Shown here piece after piece: positions 1-6,450 of a stretch of DNA of 14,695 nt (position 1 is its first letter; each line of letters begins with the position of its first letter). The translations under genes were made by a program, and so were the position numbers. The stretch covers positions 1-14,695 of the forward strand of contig DAOWNY010000015.1 in the NCBI GenBank assembly GCA_030642325.1. The letters are read 5' to 3'. The notes under the pieces were generated by a model. The model saw nothing but the letters and a program-made list of their open reading frames with translations, did not search any database and was not told the DNA's origin. Origin of the DNA: Deltaproteobacteria bacterium. Its GTDB lineage: Bacteria > Desulfobacterota > DAOWNY01.

Positions 1-663
1 CAAATGCTGGAGAGTAAGGTAATTGTTCTGGCCAAAGAAAATTGGCACTCCGGTGTAATCGGGATTGTTGCCTCCCGTTTGGTGGATAAATATTATAAAC
101 CTACCATCTTAATTTCACTCAAAAATGGAATAGGGAAGGGTTCAGCTCGGAGTATCGAGGCTTTCCATCTTTACGAGGGACTTGCGCTTTGCAGGGAGTT
201 TTTGGAAAACTTCGGCGGCCACAGTCAAGCCGCCGGGTTAACCATAAAAAAAGATGTTCTGAAAAATTTTATAACCTATTTTGAAAAAGTGGTAATTTCC
301 AGGCTAAACAAGGAAGACTTTACGCCGCGATTCCATATAGATGCCCAGATAAACCTTAAGGACATAACGGAAGAGTTGATAGCAGAACTGGAAATGCTTA
401 CGCCCTTCGGGCATGCTAACCCTTCCCCCGTCCTCGTTTCCTCCAAGCTGAAGCCGCAGAACTATAACGTAGTGGGTAAAGGACATTTAAAATTTAAGCT
501 AAAAGAAGGGGATAGAGTTTTGGATGCAATCGGTTTTGGGATGGGTAATGTTCCCATCGACCAGGACCAATTAATTAATATTGCTTTTACCCCCCATATC
601 AATCGTTGGCAGGGAATAAAATCCATTCAATTGAAATTAGAAGATATCGTTTTCAATGAATAA
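1..663 (+). CDS. recJ: Single-stranded-DNA-specific exonuclease RecJ, C-terminal part (5' truncated by window edge)
   Basis: RecJ degrades single-stranded DNA 5' to 3' in recombinational and mismatch repair in the cytoplasm. The frame is open from base 1, so the gene begins outside the window; about 220 residues remain of a family usually near 570. What remains is the end of the DHHA1 domain and the OB-like C-terminal domain. The DHHA1 signature is visible as WHSGVIGIVASRLVDKY, GKGSARSI and the glycine-histidine motif FGGHSQAAGLTI. The C-terminal part carries ELEMLTPFGHANPSPV and INRWQGIKSIQLKLEDI, both typical of RecJ. The catalytic DHH domain lies off the left edge and cannot be checked. 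It is the only plus-strand gene here. An IS3 remnant follows its TAA stop by some tens of bases, and no clear terminator is seen before that remnant. Confidence 0.95.
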   Translation, partial: QMLESKVIVLAKENWHSGVIGIVASRLVDKYYKPTILISLKNGIGKGSARSIEAFHLYEGLALCREFLENFGGHSQAAGLTIKKDVLKNFITYFEKVVISRLNKEDFTPRFHIDAQINLKDITEELIAELEMLTPFGHANPSPVLVSSKLKPQNYNVVGKGHLKFKLKEGDRVLDAIGFGMGNVPIDQDQLINIAFTPHINRWQGIKSIQLKLEDIVFNE

Positions 664-714
664 TTATACGTCATGTAGAAGGATGGGCCTGGTCAAGTAA
701 AAACAGACACCTGG

Positions 715-915
715 TTACGCAACTTTTGCATAGGTAAAATTACTTTCAAAACTGTTTGGGTTTTTATATCCCGGGAATGAATGGAGACGATGACCATTAT
801 AAAACATTTCAATATAATTGATCACGTCATTCCCGGCCTCGTCTCGGGTTTGATAAATAATATCAGTGGTCCACTCGCTTTTAAGGCTGTGAAAAAACTT
901 TCCACGAAGGCACAA
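715..915 (-). pseudogene. IS3-family transposase, C-terminal remnant (frameshifted)
   Basis: About 66 residues resemble the end of the rve/DDE integrase core of IS3-family OrfB transposases. FFHSLKSEW, YQTRDEAGNDVINYIEMFYN and the histidine-containing HRLHSFPGY segment match the usual pattern of those proteins. Everything upstream (OrfA, the HTH and the first two catalytic Asp) is missing. Just upstream, in another frame, AFVESFF can be read, which is the expected continuation. The frames are separated by a homopolymer of six A at plus 892-897; one extra base there would restore AFVESFFHSLKSEW. The open frame starts only at a TTG created by the break. Beyond its stop, plus 683-709 looks like an IS3-type terminal sequence ending recJ-side, but no matching left end is visible. 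A dead fragment, not a functional gene. Confidence 0.8.
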
Positions 916-1261
916 AATTTCAAGGAGAAAATATTTCCTAAACTATAAGCCAATATGTCAAGTTTGCGGCATTGGGGCTGGCATTCATTCAAAGCAATTT
1001 CAAAATATCAAATACCAAGAAACCCTCCATCGTCAGGTTTCTTGGTAAATTAATTGACCTTTTTATCAGACTTACCGGATTTTACATCAAAGCCTTTGGC
1101 ATTAAAACGGGGGTTTTGAGCCGTGAGCCGTGCCATTAGGGGGGTAACATCCCTTCCTATTTCGTAATTTCTCAGGTTGGAAAAAGCGGGACTATAGCGG
1201 GACAAAACAGCAAAATAAATTAAAAGTCTAAATATTAAACCCTGTAAATCATTGATTTAAT
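916..1261. other. Non-coding stretch between IS remnant and tRNA-Thr
   Basis: No convincing gene is present on either strand. It holds the 11-bp inverted repeat listed separately, two adjacent copies of GAGCCGT (1118-1131) and two nearby copies of AGCGGGAC (around 1186-1204). These short direct repeats resemble the 7-bp-periodic repeats elsewhere in the window. Part of the stretch may be decayed mobile-element DNA. Confidence 0.5.
1014..1046. repeat. Perfect 11-bp inverted repeat (hairpin)
   Basis: ACCAAGAAACC (1014-1024) is followed after 11 bases by its exact reverse complement GGTTTCTTGGT (1036-1046). An RNA hairpin could form from either strand. There is no strong U-run directly after it, so it is not a textbook intrinsic terminator. 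It could still be a weak or Rho-assisted end for recJ transcripts, or the relic of an inserted element. Confidence 0.6.
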
Positions 1262-1336
1262 TGGAGCCGACGGGGGGAGTTGAACCCTCGGCCTACTGAT
1301 TACGAATCAGTTGCTCTACCACTGAGCTACGTCGGC
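1262..1336 (-). tRNA. tRNA-Thr, anticodon CGT
   Basis: A complete 75-nt cloverleaf can be drawn, with the 3' CCA encoded. The acceptor stem is GCCGACG/CGTCGGC with discriminator U. The D-arm is GCTC AGTGGTA GAGC, the anticodon stem ACTGA/TCAGT closes loop TTCGTAA (anticodon CGT), and the T-loop is TTCAACT. It decodes ACG. The T-stem GAGGG/CCCCC has one A-C mismatch at its second pair; all other stems pair well. It stands alone downstream of the small secreted-protein gene on the same strand. Confidence 0.95.
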
Positions 1337-1436
1337 CCCACGATATGATGCTGGCTATTTATCTGTTTTCGTTAACTTTACCCAATCAATAAAAATATTT
1401 GTAATCTCGTAATCTAAAATAAACCCGGGATGGGGG

Positions 1437-1829
1437 TTATTGCTCGTCCATACGGGGCATTCCCACAAAACGGACAGCTTTATCTCCCTGCAAGATAGCG
1501 GGAGTAATAATATAGTCCCCGCGCAAAGAGGCGACCCAGATTCGGTCGGCAGTCTCTTTGCTGAACCCGCTTACTACATAAGCCACCCCTCCTGTGATGC
1601 TCCCCAGAATAGCATAGGTTACTTTTGCGGGAGAATATAATATGCTTATTAAAACGCTTCCTACCCCTAACCCTGCCTCACTCCATACATTTTCCGCCGC
1701 AGCATTCTGAGGAAAAATAATGATTGCCCAGAAAAAAATGATTGTAATCAATAATTTTGCAGAATGGTTTTTTTTTATTGTTGTCACCTCCCAATAATTG
1801 CGAACTACCCTCTCTTGGTAAAAATACAT
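1437..1829 (-). CDS. Small secreted or membrane-anchored protein of unknown function
   Basis: I do not recognise a named family; proteins of this look occur as hypotheticals in Desulfobacterota. The coordinates give the longest open frame (ATG at 1829, 130 residues), but that start is doubtful: it has no Shine-Dalgarno, and its ATG overlaps a TATAAT hexamer (1828-1833, minus) that could be a -10 box. A strong GGGAGG at plus 1787-1792 lies 8 nt before an ATA codon at 1776-1778. Starting there gives a textbook signal peptide: KKNHSAK, a hydrophobic core at residues 26-39 and an AAA-E cleavage site near 45. A GTG at 1785-1787 also exists but abuts the SD. The mature part has a glycine-rich apolar stretch (GLGVGSVLISILYSPAKV, then GSITGGVAYVVSG) and a conserved-looking SLRGDYIITP near the C-terminus. 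Export to the envelope is inferred; the function is unknown. Confidence 0.6.
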   Translation of the reverse strand: MYFYQERVVRNYWEVTTIKKNHSAKLLITIIFFWAIIIFPQNAAAENVWSEAGLGVGSVLISILYSPAKVTYAILGSITGGVAYVVSGFSKETADRIWVASLRGDYIITPAILQGDKAVRFVGMPRMDEQ

Positions 1830-1964
1830 TATACTTTATTTTATCAAGTTTCTCATTTTTTATACAATAATACAACTCATAAATTTTGCTAAAAATTGTT
1901 TCCATGTTCAAAAATATGGTGATTAGCGAGAGAAGTGATGGTTTTACTTAAAAAAATGGTATCC

Positions 1965-2041
1965 GTTCACGGACAGTTAACGGTTTGCAGTCAACTATTG
2001 CCTGAATTGAGCGCTTAGCCTTTAGCGGTTAGCTATTAGCC
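1965..2041. repeat. Degenerate 7-bp-periodic tandem repeats
   Basis: Four TTAGC pentamers recur at exact 7-base steps (2015, 2022, 2029, 2036), preceded in register by a related TGAGCGC. Further left, GTTAACG, GTTTGCA and GTCAACT follow one another at the same period from 1976, after GTTCACG at 1965. The units are not identical; only the period and a GTT/TTAGC core are kept. TTGCCTGAAT also occurs twice (1998-2007 and 2082-2091). The stretch lies in the gap downstream of thiC and contains no gene. Confidence 0.65.
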
Positions 2042-2093
2042 AAAATTGCTGCCCCCGCTGTTTTCCTACCTTCAGCCTGTCTTGCCTGAATAG

Positions 2094-3386
2094 CTAAAAA
2101 GATTTATTAAAATATTCACCGAGAATTTTAATTGCGCAATAGTCTCCACACATACTACATACCTCGCTATCCTCCAGGTGTCGACTTTCCCTAAACTTTT
2201 TTGCCTTTTTTATATCAAGTGCGCAGCTGAACTGGCCATCCCAATCCAACTTCTTGCGATACTTGGCCATTTCAATGTCCATTTGCAGAGCCCCCTTAAC
2301 TCCTTTGGCAATATCGGCGGCATGGGCCGCAATTTTTGCAGTGATGACCCCCTCCCGGACATCTTCAACAGAAGGCAGCCTTAAATGTTCCGAAGGTGTA
2401 ACATAACAGAGGAAATCGGCTCCGGCTGAGGCAGCAATGGCTCCTCCGATAGCCGATGTAACATGATCATATCCTGGGGCGATATCAGTAACCAGGGGGC
2501 CAAGGACATAGAACGGGGCACCATGGCATAATCTCTTTTCCAGTAATACATTTGCCTCGATCTGATTAATCGGGACATGGCCCGGTCCTTCAATCATCAC
2601 CTGGACATCCTGTTCCCAGGCCCTCTGGGTAAGCTCTCCCAAAATAATTAACTCTTGAATCTGACCCCGGTCAGTGGCATCAGCCAAACACCCTGGACGA
2701 AATCCGTCTCCCAGGCTCAAAACCATGTCAAAGGATTTGGCAACCTCCAGCAATCGATCGAAGTCTTCGTAAAGAGGGTTTTCCTTGTCATTAAAAATCA
2801 TCCAGCCAACCATAAAGGACCCCCCTCTGCTGACTATATCCATCAATCGTCCTTCTTGCTTAATTCTGCTCAATGATTCCCGGGTCACACCACAATGCAC
2901 CGTTATAAAATCAACCCCCGCCTCGCCTTCTTCCTCAATTGTTTGAAATAGATCATCTTTAGACATTTCTACAATCGGCTTCCCACGCTTTTCCACGGCT
3001 TCAATGGCCGTCTGATAGATTGGGACTGTTCCCACCGGAACGTTTGATGCTTCTATAATACTTTTCTTGATTTCCTTCAGATTACCGCCGGTGCTGAGAT
3101 CCATAATGGTGTCCGCTCCGGCCTCGATCGCCGCTCTCACTTTTTTCAGCTCTTCTTCCCCATCAACACAATCTTTAGACGTCCCAACATTGGCATTGAT
3201 CTTGGTTTTTAATCCTCTACCGATCGCTAGAGGCTTGGTTGATGTATGGTGTCTGTTTTTAGTAACAATTACAGTACCTTCAGCCACTCTCTCGGCAATA
3301 ATACCGGCATCGATCCCTTCGGCCTTTGCACAAATGCTTACCTCTTCTGTAATGATCCCTTTTTTTGCCAATGCCATCTGCGTCAT
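2094..3386 (-). CDS. thiC: Phosphomethylpyrimidine synthase ThiC
   Basis: ThiC is a radical-SAM enzyme that rearranges aminoimidazole ribotide (AIR) into HMP-phosphate, the pyrimidine half of thiamine. The protein is 430 residues, the usual size of the short form that lacks the N-terminal extension of the E. coli type. Recognisable stretches are TMDLSTGGNL, DFITVHCGVT, SRGGSFMVGWM, DGFRPGCLADATDRGQ, MIEGPGHVPINQI and DIAPGYDHVTSAIGGA. The C-terminal cluster motif is CSMCGDYC with Cys410, Cys413 and Cys417. That spacing, C-x2-C-x3-C, is one residue tighter than the C-x2-C-x4-C of long-form enzymes. It is the last gene of the thiamine operon, 6 bp downstream of the ThiD-ThiN fusion. No clear intrinsic terminator follows it. 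Confidence 0.97.
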   Translation of the reverse strand: MTQMALAKKGIITEEVSICAKAEGIDAGIIAERVAEGTVIVTKNRHHTSTKPLAIGRGLKTKINANVGTSKDCVDGEEELKKVRAAIEAGADTIMDLSTGGNLKEIKKSIIEASNVPVGTVPIYQTAIEAVEKRGKPIVEMSKDDLFQTIEEEGEAGVDFITVHCGVTRESLSRIKQEGRLMDIVSRGGSFMVGWMIFNDKENPLYEDFDRLLEVAKSFDMVLSLGDGFRPGCLADATDRGQIQELIILGELTQRAWEQDVQVMIEGPGHVPINQIEANVLLEKRLCHGAPFYVLGPLVTDIAPGYDHVTSAIGGAIAASAGADFLCYVTPSEHLRLPSVEDVREGVITAKIAAHAADIAKGVKGALQMDIEMAKYRKKLDWDGQFSCALDIKKAKKFRESRHLEDSEVCSMCGDYCAIKILGEYFNKSF

Positions 3387-3392
3387 CTTTAG

Positions 3393-4739
3393 CTACCTGT
3401 CTTTTAGTTTATTTACTTTTATTATCTTACTTAATACATCATCCGGATTCATTCCGATTACCCTTATCATGGGTTCTTTCCCAGGTTCCCCCTGATCATA
3501 TATTATATCCGGAACAGCCTTTTCAGAATTTAATACTGCAAGCACTCCCCAGGCCAAAGTAGACCCCTCTTTTTCTTTAACTTCTTTCGGCTCTCTGTTG
3601 CGGTCAAAACTTTTTACTATAAACCCTGATTTCTGAAAATTATCGACGGTATCAGGGGAATATTTTATGTTCATGGCTGATCGATAGCGGGAATCGTATT
3701 TTAAAATGGTAAGGATTATCTTGGCGATATGCTGCGAGGCCCCGAATTCCGGTTCAAAATGGGTATATATAGAGTCTTTTACTCTAAATATCCGGCCCGG
3801 CACTGCGGCAACATCTTTAACACTATCGGCATATGGTAAAGCAAAGCCAAGATTTGATTGAACTTCCGGGATGATGTACCCGATCCTTTCTTTAGTGATT
3901 CGCTGAATCGCTTTTTTTAGATCCTGAATTATCCGGTAACGATCCACCTCTTTTTTTATGGGGGCATAATGGTTAGTGGGGCCGCACCCTCCTCCTAGGT
4001 CGAGGGAGAACTTAATTGCGGTAGTAACAAATTCCTTGGCCAGTCCCACCGCTTCAGGGAGAGATTTCCCTTTGGCGATTTCAGTGGTAATTGCCGCCGA
4101 GTAAGTACAACCCGTTCCGTGAGTATTTCCGGTGTTGACCCTCGGAGCAGAGTATTCGATAAACCGACCTTCATAGTAAAGAAGGTCGATCGCTTCTCCC
4201 GAAAGATGCCCCCCTTTTATTAAAACATTTTTTGCACCCAGGTCATGAATCCTTTGAGCGGCATGTTTCATTCCTCCCGTATTCGATATGTCCGTCTCCA
4301 TTCCGGCAAGAATGGAGGCTTCCGACAAATTGGGAGTTATCAGAAAAGCTAAGGGAATAAGCTCCGAAACAAGGGTCTTCAATGACCCTTTATCTAAAAG
4401 TTCATCCCCGCTTTGAGCTGACATTACCGGATCAACAACCACTTTCTCTAACTGATATTCCCTGATCTTTCTGCTTACCGCGGTTATAATTTCAGAATTA
4501 ACCAGCATTCCCGTCTTGGTTGCATCCACGCCGATGTCAGTCATTACCGAATCGATCTGCTTTTCGATAAAAGCAACGGGAATTGGGTAGCTATCTTGGA
4601 CTCCCATGGTATTCTGGGCGGTCAGAGCGGTTATGGCGCTTAATCCAAACCCGCCCAGCACGGTGATGGTCTTTAGATCAGCCTGAATACCCGCGCCACC
4701 CCCTGAATCAGAGCCTGCTATGGTTAAAATTCTTTTCAT
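3393..4739 (-). CDS. thiD: Bifunctional HMP/HMP-P kinase and ThiN-type thiamine-phosphate synthase (ThiD-ThiN fusion)
   Basis: Residues 1-262 are ThiD, which phosphorylates HMP and HMP-P to HMP-PP. Seen are the N-terminal TIAGSDSGGGAGIQADLKT, the ALTAQNT segment, VVDPVM and the anion-hole/catalytic NTHGTGCTYSAA with Cys211. Residues 266-446 match the ThiN domain: NLGFALPYADSVKDVAAVPG, FEPEFGASQHIAK, RSAMNIKYS and IRVIGMNPDD. In archaea and some bacteria ThiN couples HMP-PP with thiazole phosphate, replacing ThiE. A lone ThiD would stop near 265 residues; 448 fits the ThiDN fusion. The ATG at 4739 has only a weak GAG-type ribosome site, set in a structured 70-nt junction after thi4. No thiE lies in the window, in line with ThiN doing that step. 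ThiD identity is very firm, the ThiN assignment firm. Confidence 0.95.
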   Translation of the reverse strand: MKRILTIAGSDSGGGAGIQADLKTITVLGGFGLSAITALTAQNTMGVQDSYPIPVAFIEKQIDSVMTDIGVDATKTGMLVNSEIITAVSRKIREYQLEKVVVDPVMSAQSGDELLDKGSLKTLVSELIPLAFLITPNLSEASILAGMETDISNTGGMKHAAQRIHDLGAKNVLIKGGHLSGEAIDLLYYEGRFIEYSAPRVNTGNTHGTGCTYSAAITTEIAKGKSLPEAVGLAKEFVTTAIKFSLDLGGGCGPTNHYAPIKKEVDRYRIIQDLKKAIQRITKERIGYIIPEVQSNLGFALPYADSVKDVAAVPGRIFRVKDSIYTHFEPEFGASQHIAKIILTILKYDSRYRSAMNIKYSPDTVDNFQKSGFIVKSFDRNREPKEVKEKEGSTLAWGVLAVLNSEKAVPDIIYDQGEPGKEPMIRVIGMNPDDVLSKIIKVNKLKDR

Positions 4740-4748
4740 TAAATTTTT

Positions 4749-4810
4749 CTCGTTCTGCCCGGAAAAACGAGCGATCTTCCGGGCAATCCACGTAATTCAA
4801 GGAGGTGGAT
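4749..4810 (-). promoter_or_regulatory. Structured thi4-thiD intercistronic region with competing hairpins
   Basis: Nearly all of the short gap can fold in the minus-strand RNA. Hairpin 1 is ATCCAC/GTGGAT (4810-4805 with 4791-4786); its loop contains CACCTCCTT, like the 16S rRNA anti-Shine-Dalgarno. Hairpin 2 is GCCCGGAA/TTCCGGGC (4784-4777 with 4764-4757), 8 bp. Its loop contains CTCGTT, which is complementary to AACGAG (4754-4749) just ahead of the thiD start. Hairpin 2 and the CTCGTT/AACGAG pairing overlap, so they are either mutually exclusive or form a tight pseudoknot. A role in thiD translation or mRNA stability is inferred only; it matches no known riboswitch that I recognise. Confidence 0.5.
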
Positions 4811-5592
4811 TAAGACTTGTTTAATCGATCAATGAGGAGGCTTGCCACCTTTCTTCCCGAGAGCAGCATTCCTCCGAAAACAGGGCCCATCCGGGGTCCC
4901 CCAAAGGTGGCATTAGCAGCCATACCTGCAACAAAAATTCCGGGATAAGCCTCCCTGGTGTTTGTTATCGTCTCCTTCTCGGCTACATCTGCCCAGAGAG
5001 ATCCTTCTCCTATTATCTTTCCGGTATCAGTAAATAGTTTTGCTCCGATCTTTCGTTCGACTATCCCCACCAATTCAGTGGCATGCCCGGTAGCATCAAC
5101 AATATATTCCGACTTGACAACCAGGGGGTCAACGTGTAACTTTGCCATTTCCACTGCCGACCAGTTAAGAACCAGTCCGCATACCTTATTGTGCCGGATA
5201 ACCATGTCTTCTACACTCATCAGATTGAATACTCTGGCCCCCGCCTTTGTTGCCAGAGAACAGATTGTGGAGGATGCCTCAACCGAATCGGCCCGGTAGT
5301 AACCCGTCTGGTACTGAACGGTCTTTATGCCAAATTCATCGAGGATCTCTTTTCCCTCTTCTTGGACCACAATTTCATTAAACATCATTCCTCCACCCCA
5401 CATCCCCCCTCCCAAGCTCAACTTCCTCTCAAAAAGGGCAACCTTCTTCCCCGCTTTGGCAAGATAGTAGGCGGCAACCAGACCCGCCGGACCTCCTCCT
5501 CCGATCGCCACATCCATATTTAAATAATTTAAAAACTTTTCACTAAAACCCTCTATAATCCCTCGGGTAATGGTGGTTTCATCTAATTCCAT
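4810..5592 (-). CDS. thi4: Thi4-family thiazole synthase (ADP-thiazole, probably sulfide-dependent)
   Basis: Thi4 enzymes build adenylated carboxythiazole from NAD, glycine and a sulfur source; in archaea and anaerobes free sulfide is used catalytically. The 260-residue protein has the dinucleotide-binding motif AIGGGGPAGLVAAYYLAKAG (residues 29-48), an acidic residue ending the second strand (VALFER), the glycine-rich KLSLGGGMWGGGMMFN, then HVDPLVV, VDATGH (165-170) and the family tail GMAANATFGGPRMGPVFGGM. The suicide-type yeast enzyme donates sulfur from a cysteine shortly after the TGH segment. Here the only cysteines are 111 and 138, both before it, which fits the sulfide-dependent type. 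The ATG follows the pyrophosphokinase stop by a single base, with its GAGGGAG ribosome site inside that gene's end, suggesting translational coupling. In this operon it stands in for thiG, thiS, thiF and thiO/H. Confidence 0.93.
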   Translation of the reverse strand: MELDETTITRGIIEGFSEKFLNYLNMDVAIGGGGPAGLVAAYYLAKAGKKVALFERKLSLGGGMWGGGMMFNEIVVQEEGKEILDEFGIKTVQYQTGYYRADSVEASSTICSLATKAGARVFNLMSVEDMVIRHNKVCGLVLNWSAVEMAKLHVDPLVVKSEYIVDATGHATELVGIVERKIGAKLFTDTGKIIGEGSLWADVAEKETITNTREAYPGIFVAGMAANATFGGPRMGPVFGGMLLSGRKVASLLIDRLNKS

Positions 5593-5593
5593 G

Positions 5594-6253
5594 TTACTCC
5601 CTCACTATTATTACTAAAAGATATCCGCTTTTTATCTCAATTTTTGCCAGGGAACTGTCCATCTCGTTACTGATCCCGTAAGGGTTGCCAATTTCCATTT
5701 TGCCCCCTTTTATGGGATATTTAAGGCCTTCGGTAAAAATCCCTTTTACACAAGATGTAAGGGGAAGTAATGATATGGTTGTTCCCTTCTTTTCTCTAAT
5801 CTCAATGAATTTATTAATCAATAAAACTTCGTTCTTTTCATCTATTAATCTAACGTCTACTCCTTGATCGACCCCCTTGGTCAATAGGTGGAGGTTGGCT
5901 AAAGTATGATCGATTCGATCTCCAATTGCTCCAAGAATATTAATATGGGATGCCCCATGATTAAGGGCATACTCCAGAGCCAGCTGGGTATCACTTTTAT
6001 CCTTATCGCGGGGATAAGATATTATTTTTGTTTTACCCCCCCGGAATTGGGAGACAATCTCTTCTTCCAATGAGTCTAAATCGCCGATAATAAGATGGGG
6101 AATAATACCAAGGCGCAGTAAGTGTTTGCACCCGCCATTGGCGGCAATGACAAGGTCGTTTTCTTTAATAAGCCCCCGGTAAAAATCTACTTCCCTTAAA
6201 AATCCATTGGAAACTATGAGTGTCTTCTTTTGTAGCTTCAACTTTTCCTGCAT
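5594..6253 (-). CDS. Thiamine pyrophosphokinase (thiamine diphosphokinase)
   Basis: Transfers pyrophosphate from ATP to thiamine, giving the cofactor TPP in the cytoplasm. The 219-residue protein is of normal length and shows the family motifs in order: AANGG (37-41), IGDLDS (56-61), PRDKDKSDTQLALEYAL (81-97), LGAIGDRIDHTLANLHLL (107-124) and YGISNEM (192-198). It is the first gene behind the TPP riboswitch. The ATG at 6253 has no clear Shine-Dalgarno; a TTG at 6239-6241 preceded by AGGA is an alternative start, losing only four residues. The B. subtilis equivalent is called thiN, a name also used for the unrelated ThiN domain of the next-but-one gene, so no symbol is given. Its substrate is free thiamine, not the thiamine phosphate made by the rest of the operon. 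Confidence 0.94.
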   Translation of the reverse strand: MQEKLKLQKKTLIVSNGFLREVDFYRGLIKENDLVIAANGGCKHLLRLGIIPHLIIGDLDSLEEEIVSQFRGGKTKIISYPRDKDKSDTQLALEYALNHGASHINILGAIGDRIDHTLANLHLLTKGVDQGVDVRLIDEKNEVLLINKFIEIREKKGTTISLLPLTSCVKGIFTEGLKYPIKGGKMEIGNPYGISNEMDSSLAKIEIKSGYLLVIIVRE

Positions 6254-6302
6254 TTATATTTATTTATGCCACTGCCGGCTTAGTGCCTGCCCTTTCCCCA
6301 AT

Positions 6303-6338
6303 AAAAAAGCCACATTCGCGAATCGGAATACGGCTTTT
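6303..6338 (-). terminator. Intrinsic terminator of the TPP riboswitch expression platform
   Basis: In the minus-strand RNA AAAAGCCGTATTC pairs with GAATGTGGCTTTT (13 bp including two G-U pairs, 8-nt loop) and runs into a U-tract of six. It begins some 15 nt after the riboswitch 3' end and ends about 50 nt before the pyrophosphokinase start. The likely reading is transcription attenuation when TPP is bound. Confidence 0.8.
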
Positions 6339-6353
6339 GACAAAACACATAGC

Positions 6354-6450
6354 ATTCTATCCGCTTCCCTACGCTGGAATTACCCAGATCAGGTACAAAG
6401 GGTTGTCTTATAGACAGACTCTCAGCTAAACCTCCCCCAGCAGGCAGAAT
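6354..6450 (-). promoter_or_regulatory. TPP riboswitch (THI element)
   Basis: The minus strand contains the conserved cores of the thi-box. CTGAGA lies at 6425-6420, and ACCCTTTGTACCTGATCTGG followed by GTAATTCCAGCGTAGGGAA lies at 6403-6365. The outer P1 helix can be drawn between ATTCTGCCTGCT (6450-6439) and AGCGGATAGAAT (6365-6354), with one mismatch and two wobbles. The element binds thiamine pyrophosphate. It lies between a consensus promoter and an intrinsic terminator, ahead of four thiamine genes, so it should switch the whole operon off when TPP is plentiful. Confidence 0.96.

Noticed and set aside
1965..2041. CRISPR-like array
   Set aside because: The units are 7 bp, contiguous and diverged; there are no spacers and no cas genes.
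3067..3495. 142-codon plus-strand open frame over the thiC start and thiD end
   Set aside because: It is antisense to two certain genes, its protein is low-complexity and apolar, and it matches no family; a shadow frame.
4799..4807. Perfect plus-strand Shine-Dalgarno AAGGAGGTG
   Set aside because: The reading frames after it stop almost at once (GTG GAT TAA), so no plus-strand gene follows; it is better seen as the complement of the minus-strand loop CACCTCCTT.
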